NCBI GenBank assembly: GCA_007844125.1
Contig: CM017567.1
Span: forward strand, 37,298,420-37,362,419
DNA: 64,000 bases
Origin: Sinonovacula constricta
Lineage: Eukaryota; Mollusca; Bivalvia; Cardiida; Solecurtidae
Reading direction: 5' to 3'
The number at the start of each line of letters is the position of its first letter. Position 1 is the stretch's first letter. Of this stretch, positions 40,601-49,600 are shown piece after piece. Under the pieces are notes generated by a model. It did no database searches. It was not told the DNA's origin and saw only the letters and a list, made by a program, of their open reading frames with translations. The position numbers and the translations under genes were made by a program.

Positions 40601-43600
40601 ACACATACACCTGATGTTTGTTGTCCTCTGAACAGCAGCATAAGACATCCTTAAAACAACAATTAATACATAACATGTAAGTAGCTTCTTTCTAGTGAAA
40701 CATTAGTGAATAATCTCCCCTGAAAAATCCCTCAATGCAGGTAGGTACTTTCATTTGGATTACCCAGTTTTTTATTCTCGTACTTCCTTGGAGTGTACAT
40801 TGACTTTTATGCAATTTTTGTGATACCTCAGTAAACCACCAACAGATGTCTTCATTTTTTTGTTTAAGTAACATATCTCTATAACTATTTCAATGAATTT
40901 AAAGCTTAAATTTATGCAAAAATAAGAAATTTCAATTTTTTTACTTTTACCATCAGCATATTTAATTAGACCTGTACACATATTCAATTAGACCACAAGT
41001 TTTCCTATGTATAGATTTCTCAGAAGGATGCAATCATACAGCCAGTCGGTCCAACACAAAGAGACTGTGTTTTGAGGCAGAGCTTCTTGATCTCTACAAG
41101 ATTTACTCACTTAGCAAATCTTAATTGACAGCTTAATTGTCCCTAATTAATGTGGTTGATTATGCAATGCTACTGTTAGGTGTTACCACTATCAGCTTTT
41201 ATTAATTTGTTACTCTTATTACAATTTTTTTTATTTATCTCACCCAAAACTTGAAATACAGTCGCATGCTGCAGTGCTTTTGTTTAAGACATAAAACACA
41301 ATTTCGTCGGTTAGAACACAGAGTGCAAAAATCACAAACGCGTGGGTTAATACACTGACTAAGTAAGTACAATTGGCATTATTTGCTTGTTAACTGAGCA
41401 TGAGTAAATTTACATTGTAATTAAATTAGTATGTAACAATATGCAATAAAATTGAAACAATTTCAAGCCTGCATACTTTGTTAATCATATGCTTACAACA
41501 ATGCAGTAACTAACATAATTTAAGATGGCCTCATTTGAATATAATGTGGGCTTTCACCCACAGAACATATAGCGTCTTTCTTCAGTCATAGTTCAGTGTC
41601 AAGGTCATATTTCAATCTAGAAAGTAAACAAAAGCGAAGTATTTTCAGAATATTTAATTGTAATTTTGATCTTTTAAGCAACATTATGTCATCAGTAATG
41701 TAGTAATAACCCATTTGTAACCAGTTTATGCATTTATGACCAAACTAACATTAATAAACTGTGACATAAATAAAGACAGTAACATGTATAAATTTACATT
41801 TTGTATGTTTAAAAAATTATAGTTAATGTGATCTAATGTGTAAATAAGCATTATCAGAAGTGTTTTTTACAAGCATATTTGAATAAAACTTTATTTTACT
41901 TAAGACAATGGGATAAAAAACCATAGTAAGCAAAATAACTATGAGAGATAACAAGAGGGCCATGATGGCCCTTAATCGCTCACCTGATGACACAGGCTTT
42001 AAGTAGGCGCAAATCTGGCATCAAGTAATTAAGAGTTATTTACTTTAGAAATCTTTGGTGAAGATTGGACCATTAGTGTGGCCACTGGGTTGATAACATT
42101 TTTTAGAATTTTACCAAGTAACCTACTGAATCCACATGACTCACTTCAAAACATATGTAAGATTTCATACTGGCTAACAGGCTGGTCAAGTTTGGTGAAG
42201 ACTGGGCCATCAATGTAGCCTCTTAAGTGTTTTCACAAGGTTTTTCTAAAATGTAACCTAGTGTGTTTACAAGCTTTTTATAAGATTTAACCTAGTGACC
42301 TGCTTTGTGACCCCACATGACCCAGTTGCGAACTCATCCAAGATTTCATGCAAACAAATATTCTGACTAAGTTTGGTGAAGATTGGGCTATAAATGTGGT
42401 CTCTAGTGTGTACACAAGCTTTTTCTAAGATTTGACCTAGTGACCTACTTTTTGACCCCACGTGAATCAGTTACAAACTCCATCAAAGATTACATGCAGA
42501 CAAACCTTCTGACCAAGTTTGGTGAAGATTGGGCTATAAATGTGGCCTCTAGCGTGTTCACAAGCTTTTTTTTTTTAAAGATTTGACCTAGTGACCTACT
42601 TTTTGACCCAAACGTGACCCAGTTACGAACTCATCCAAGATTTTATGCAGACAAACATTCTGACCAAGTTTTCGAAGATTGGGCTATAAATATGGTCTCT
42701 AGCGTGTTCACAAGTTTTTCCTAAAGTTTGACCTCGTGACCTACTTTTTGACCCCAGGTGACCCAATAATGAACTCATCCAAGATTTCATGCAGACAAAC
42801 ATTCTGACCAAGTTTGATTAAGATTGGATAAAAATTGTGGCCTCTAGTGTGTTCACAATGTAAAATGTTGACAACGAACGACGTAGGACGAACGACGGAC
42901 AAAGCGGTATCACAAAAGCTCAGGTGAGCTAAAAACACAGATGATTCTTTTGATGCAGTGCCTGCTTTAATTTAAATTAAGCAAGCAAGGCATAAGCTGT
43001 TATTGGTATTTTATGTGCACAATATCAAAATATTTTATTAAACATTTAAAACTGAAAAGGGGAAAAACATCAGCTTGAAGGAATATCTTGACATATTTAC
43101 ATGACCAGAAGAAATAAAGATACACACATATATAAATATATTTATATCACTTAAATCTTTATTTGGATGAGAAAATAGTTATCAAAGAAAGACAATATAC
43201 CATATTCAAATAAAGATTCAAATTATAAAAAAAGCATGCTGAACATTTTAGGTTGTAAAGATACATTTTGTATTTTTAATGTGGCCTCTAGTGTGTTCAC
43301 AAGCTTTTTCTAAGATTTGACCTAGTGACCTACTTTTTGACCCCATGTGACCCAGTTATGAACTCGTCCAAGATTACATGCAGACAAATATTCTGTCTAA
43401 GTTTAGTGAAGATTGAGCTATAAATGTGGTCTTCAGTGTGTTCGCAAGTTTAACCTAAAATTTGACGTTTTGTCCTAGTTTTTGACCCCAGGTGACCCAA
43501 TAATGAACTCATCCAAGATTTCACGCAAATGTTCTGACCAAGTTTGATGAAGGTTAGATACAAACTGTGGACTCTAGTGTGTTCACAAGCTAAAATGTTG

Positions 43601-46600
43601 ATGCCACACGACAGATGAAGGGATATCAGAAAAGCTCAACTTGAGCACATTACTATATAGCTGTAAAAGACGTTTCATATGGTATAATACGATGAAAATT
43701 TCCGTCCCTCTAGGTAGTGGAAAGGTTAAATATAAAGATCAGCCGACTCGCCCTGAGATCTTTCTGACTAGAATCCGCACTTTTTGCTACTGGTTGTCTA
43801 GCATTATGTCTAGACACATTCTCATGTTCAAGATGGTGTCTGACAGTTTTGACCTCATTTTCAAACATCCAAATCAATTATTGTTACATGGTAGGATCAT
43901 AAATTTTGTTACATACAAATGTTGCTGAATAAAGTCCTACATGTTCGTGACCAATGAAACATAACACAAGACTTGTTATTACAATCATTCCATATCCAAG
44001 CCACTCTACACTATAAGCATACATGTGAATTTTTTCTGAGGTCAAAGTAGGCGAATTTTACATGGAGTCCAGATTCAGTAAGACATAGTTCATCTTTAAA
44101 GTGTTTTGTTTAAGGTTATGCATACCACTGTTTGAGGCAAAACCTGGAGCACTGGGCCACAGCTCTTGACTGGTTCACTTCCAAGACAATAGGAACTGAC
44201 CAATGATCATTATTTGACTGGCTCCCTGTCTCCATACATCCTTGGTACCAGCTCTCTGTACCTGAAATGTAAAAATACAATTTAAATCAGGCTGATTGGG
44301 GAACTGACCGATTATCAATCTGTAACTGGTCTCCTGTATCCATACATCCATGGTACCAGCTACCTGAAATATTATAAGTTGTAAACATCAAAATGATAGG
44401 GGAAACGACCAAAAATCACTCTGTCAGTCTGTGACTGGTCCCCTGTCTCCAAACATCCCTGGTACTAGCTACCTGAAATGTAATAAGTGACCCTTCCTCA
44501 GACGGACCGTAGCCAGCCTACCATAGCAGCAAGCCCTCACAGTTACAGTCAGACAAACATTGCCCAAAATGGCTTTGCTTACATTGAAAAGTATGCAAGT
44601 TATGCATATTCTTTGATTGGATTTTAGCTGCTTATACGTGGCCTTCTCACATTGCCTTATATAAAGAATGAAAAGACAATTTCTGCATTGTATTGTAAAG
44701 GGTATTTGATAAAATCTGGCTATTCCACGTTATTAAATTTTGTGGTTCTTGATAGAAAGAATTAAGGTTAAGAAAATGAAAAAGTACCAGTATATGTACA
44801 TCTTAAATCAAACAAGACTTTGTCACAGACAGTATATTCCCTGCCAATCTGTGATTGTTTCAAGAAAGGGTATAATCAGAACTTGCATATAAAGAAAATG
44901 GGAAAAAATCAGTAATATAGAGAATACCAGGTTAGTGTTGATATAGATAAAATGTTATCATGCGAGGCTAAGAAAATCAGAAAGCACGAGGCCTGCCGAG
45001 TTCTTTCTGATTTTCGGGCCGAGCATGATAACATTTATCTATATCAACACTTACCTGGTATTCTTTTTATCCCACCATCAACAGCTTTTCAAAGGTAAAA
45101 CTTTTAAATTTACCGCTACTGCTCCTCCATTACATAATCTGACATTCCAATGCAATACACCAAATTCATGCGCGAGCAATAGAGTAATTCGGCTATAAGA
45201 AATAGTTCTATTTTACAATAAAAAATAAGACAATAAACATGTTTTTTCTTGTATTTTATTTGCGCTATACATAAGGTTGTAATTTTATTGATTACGATAA
45301 CTGAAAATAATGGTTGGAAAAAAAGAACAACAAAAATCACACCCTCGTGTAAAGTTATACATGTAGTGTGTAATGTCAAGGCCGTGTAACATTAAAGTTG
45401 CTACGCACTTGGCATTAAGAAACGCGAATTACATTCGAGGTTTGTGTGTGTGTTTGTGGCTGTAACAAACAGGTAGCTCATGGATTTTAATTGTTGATGA
45501 CATTGAAATTATGAACATTGAATATAGCGCTTTAAAATTTCGAAGATAGTTGTGTTTTTGACAGGATGATTTGCGAAATTTGGAGAAATGTTGGGATTCG
45601 AGGTGGTGGGTTGGTGTTCATGTTTACGTCTAGAAACTGTGATTTTTAGCACATTTGTCCAGATCTGTGCAGTCAGCTGTATTTGGTTCGACTTAAGATC
45701 GAGCTCTATCTAAACCATTTGAATATTCATCATGTAACGACATTTGATCATCAGGGTCTGCCCTAAGATTAGGCAGATGATTGCAATCTGAGACAGTCAC
45801 CACAGATTCAAGATCAATTTCATTCTCAAAAATGTTCGGATTAAAGCCAGATTTTGCCTTGAAATCCTCGTAGCTCATCTCTTCAACACTGCTTAGGTTT
45901 TTACACGATTCTTCATCACATTCTTTCAATTCATACTAAATAACATCAAAACAACGTGGACTCGCATGATCTGACATTTCGAGAGTTGTTTTTATTTTTG
46001 CAGACTACAAATTCGTACTGTTATTGATTTTATTACTATTACTAAACAATTTTAATCATGTTCCTGTAATAAATGTTGTTTCATTTTTCTGATAAGATTT
46101 TTTTTTGTTTTCAAATTTTCTATGTCATTGTTAAATAAAACTTTGGAACATTGCTAAGAACTGTCCGGTTAGCTCAGTCGGTTAAGACGCTGCCACATTA
46201 GTTTTCAATCCTTCAGGTCAGAGATCGAAACCGCTCGCATCTTCTTTTTTTTAATAGCCTCTTTTGCTCTATTTCAGCAATATTTATATTATGGACATTT
46301 TTGGGGTGACCACAAGCATAATTACGGGATAAATGAGTTTCGTTCTCGTAAACACTCCTGATCGTTTCATCAAAAAAGTAGTCCGGTTTAGAGCAGGTGC
46401 GCAAATATCGGTTGATAAAGCTCATCTTTATCACATGGGTTATATCAACCGATATTTACAGAGATGGTGGGATAAAATCTGTTAATAAATAACTCTCTGG
46501 TTATCATCTTGATGAAATCCAGTAAACCAGTGCCAAGAAATACTGTGGAAATGAATGTATCTCTGTATACAATACACACTGCATAACAAACCAAGCGCCA

Positions 46601-49600
46601 TAACTCTGTGTTAAAGGGTCCAAGCAGAACGGGCTGAGGATATGTGCTTCTCCTTTTGGTATTGAAAGTTTCCACAAAGTTTCAGTGAAATCCTGTCAGT
46701 AAATGTCAAGAAATAATGAGGAAACAAGATACCAGGGTGTTCAGTAGACTCTGTCTTGTAGTACATCATAAAGCACGCATGTGCTGTTATATCAATGTTG
46801 ATTGTGTTTTACTACTTACAGTAAATTAATTTTTATTTTTTTTTAGAATTAAGCTTTTTCTTTAAATCTTTTTCTCTTTATAACATTGAATTCATCATTT
46901 TTTGTGTATATAATTATTATTGTATATACAATTATATCATCAACGACCATATTTTGAATAAATAAGCCTTGATGGGAATTATTGATATTTCTAAGAGTTT
47001 GCTTGGGACAAGTAAATAAACAGAATATTGCTAAATAGTATTTTTTTTGCTGCATCTCAGTTATGACAATCAAATAAAAAAATAAAACATATCAATTAAC
47101 ATTGTTATATTGTCACCGTTAAAAATAATATTGCTTCTTAAAACTGACGTCACTCCAAAACCAATTATAAATGTAAGAGTTAATGTTCTCGGCCATCCAA
47201 TAACGCATATTTCCTAACTAAATATATCTAAAGGCACCATCAGGCAAGACAACAAGAACATGGTTTTCAGTACAAAATGTACTGTGTCAAACTGTAGTCT
47301 GTGCCCAAAACTAATTTTGAAATATCAAAACGTCAAACAAGCTTTTTTTAGCCATAATTTCAACCATTCAAGTAACAAGTACATCTTTCGTAGATACGAT
47401 CAATCGATTTGCCGTATTAGTGTGCATAGTTCTAAATGGCTGTGAAATTAAATTATACTCGGACGCACCGCTTCGCAAGGGTAGAAATTATCACGGGTAA
47501 GAATGACCCCCGCCGCTTTATTGATGTGTGTCAGTTAGGGGTATTTCTGAATTTTTGTGCATCAAAACCCGGGAGCTTGGGTCAACCAAACACCCTGAAA
47601 ATACTATTCAGGGACCATAACTCCATGTTAAATGTTCGGACTGGAACATTCCAATGATATGCGCATATTCTTTTGATATTGATGGTTCCTATAAAGTTTC
47701 ATTGAAATCCAGTAAGCCATTGCCGAGAAAAAGCGTGTAAATGAATGTTATTCTGCATATGTACTGCATAGCTAATCAAGGGCCATAATTCTGTGTTAAA
47801 AAGTCCAACTGGAACATGCTGAGGATATGCATATCTCCTTTCGATATTGAAAGTTCCCACAAAGTTTCATTGAAATCCAGTCAGTAGTTGCCCAGAAATA
47901 GCGTGGAAACAAAATTCAGACAGATGGAAAGACTGATGGAAGGATGGACAATGCCACAATTCCATAGGCAGGGGATACAAATTTAAAATCTTCATGTTGA
48001 ACAGTTTTCTAGCTGACTTGCGGTGTGCCAGTGGTTCTACCAATCTCCAATATCAGTTAGCATCATGTCACCCATATGACCGTTACTGGGTTTGTTGTTG
48101 TTGTTGTTTTTAAATACATCACAGCGAATAATTATGATCATTATAGCGACGTACAGCTTGTTGGTGGAGGAAGACCCTAAAATCCCCACGACACAGCAAG
48201 TCAGCTGAAAGACCTTCCCACATTAAGTCCTTCACCCCAAACAGGACCTGAACCCACATCATATAAAGATTATGTTTCAATTTAAAACACAGCTGCATAA
48301 GCATGAGGTGAGTTTTTAACTATTCATCAGTTGTAACTGAGTGATAGAGAACAAGTAGACAGTCCAGTTAGCTTACTTGGTAGAGTCAGTTAAGGGTTCC
48401 TAGTTTCCCCTGAGAGACTGCTCATTTTTCTCACAACATTACACTGAACTAATTATTCCATGCATTAAAACTAAGGGGATAAAAAGAACAATATATCGAG
48501 CATCACCGGTCTACATGTTTAACAGAAATGATCTCCAGATTACTAAAATACTGTTGGTGGGATAATAAACCAAAAAAATAAACTAACACAACAATGAGTG
48601 TGCCATGTTCCATCCTGGAAAATTGACAAGGGTGAGCCACACTTGTTAAAAGATGGGTGAGTGATTTTGTCCACTCTGCAAAATGGATAATTGAACTTTC
48701 ATTCATCGGGCTTGAATTTGTACTCATTTCAGAATTGATTTAGTAAGCATTGTTGAAATATTTAAGAAAATTGTATAAACTAGCAATACACTATTGGCAA
48801 GTGCTTTGTAGCTAACACAAACTTTACAATTGCATAGACCTATCTCTCTATTGTTAATGCTCGGAGAGGAGCTGTATGGTCAGGGGCGTGCCTGGGCGAC
48901 TTTTAAGTATACACACTATTCCTAGGTAGTCCGGAGGCCTGCCCCTCCCCTCCCCCCCAATCCGGATTTTTTCCATAGAACGCCATAGATGCATTCGTGG
49001 GGTGGGGGTGGGGGTGGGGGGTGGGGGGTGCTGGGTGGGGGGAATGACGGGTACTCTCACTGTCTAGAACAAAGAATTGTCTTAGATGCAGGAAGAGACA
49101 GAAATACGTCAAGTTGGATTGTTGAAGATTGTGTAGAATTAGAAAAATGCATAAATTACATGGATTTAAATAATAAAGACAATTACCTGGTAGTGCCTAA
49201 CCCGGGTTAGGCGACGATTTAAATTCGCTTTTAGGCGTTTTATTTTTTCAATTTTTGGAAACAACTGTACGCACGTGCGTAAGCCCAGGCACGCCCCTAA
49301 TGGTCACCACTACTACCAACTTTCAAGTCTTTGGTTTAACCCGGCAGGGGTTTGAACCCGTGACCTCCCGATCCGCAAGTCGATGCTCTACCACTTGAGC
49401 TATTGTGGCCGGTAAATTCCTTTGGACTTATTTTTTTTTTTAAAAAAAGAAGATTTTTTTGTCTGTCTTGATTATATCTTTGTTAACATTTTATTTGCCT
49501 TAACAATGTTTTACAATGCTTCATATGGTGGTGTTTTGTTTATATCCTACGGTGCTTGTACATATATTTCCTGACTTAAATTATGTTAATGAGTCCAAAT

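Larger units (their letters stand above)
40650..44125 (-). other. Intron 2
   Basis: A 3.5 kb intron with a diverged relative of the 33068-33447 element (40733-40970), a full copy of the 144-bp-repeat element (41951-42935) and a partial one (43278-43650). Other sequence (41000-41940, 42940-43270, 43660-44110) is AT-rich without named features. Confidence 0.7.
45065..46480 (-). mobile_element. Probable non-autonomous or decayed DNA transposon with short inverted ends
   Basis: The left end TTTTTATCCCACCATC (45066-45081) and right end GATGGTGGGATAAAAT (about 46463-46478) are inverted copies. Inside on the minus strand are two orphan reading frames and one tRNA-like stretch. The hairpin at 44921-45064 abuts the left end and may be part of the element. 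The family was not recognised. Confidence 0.5.

Noticed and set aside
46166..46242. Functional tRNA gene
   Set aside because: The A box is good, but the acceptor and anticodon stems do not pair and the B box is imperfect.
48854..49210. Pro/His-rich and Gly-rich frames in the hAT-like element
   Set aside because: Produced by the G/C tract of a non-coding element.
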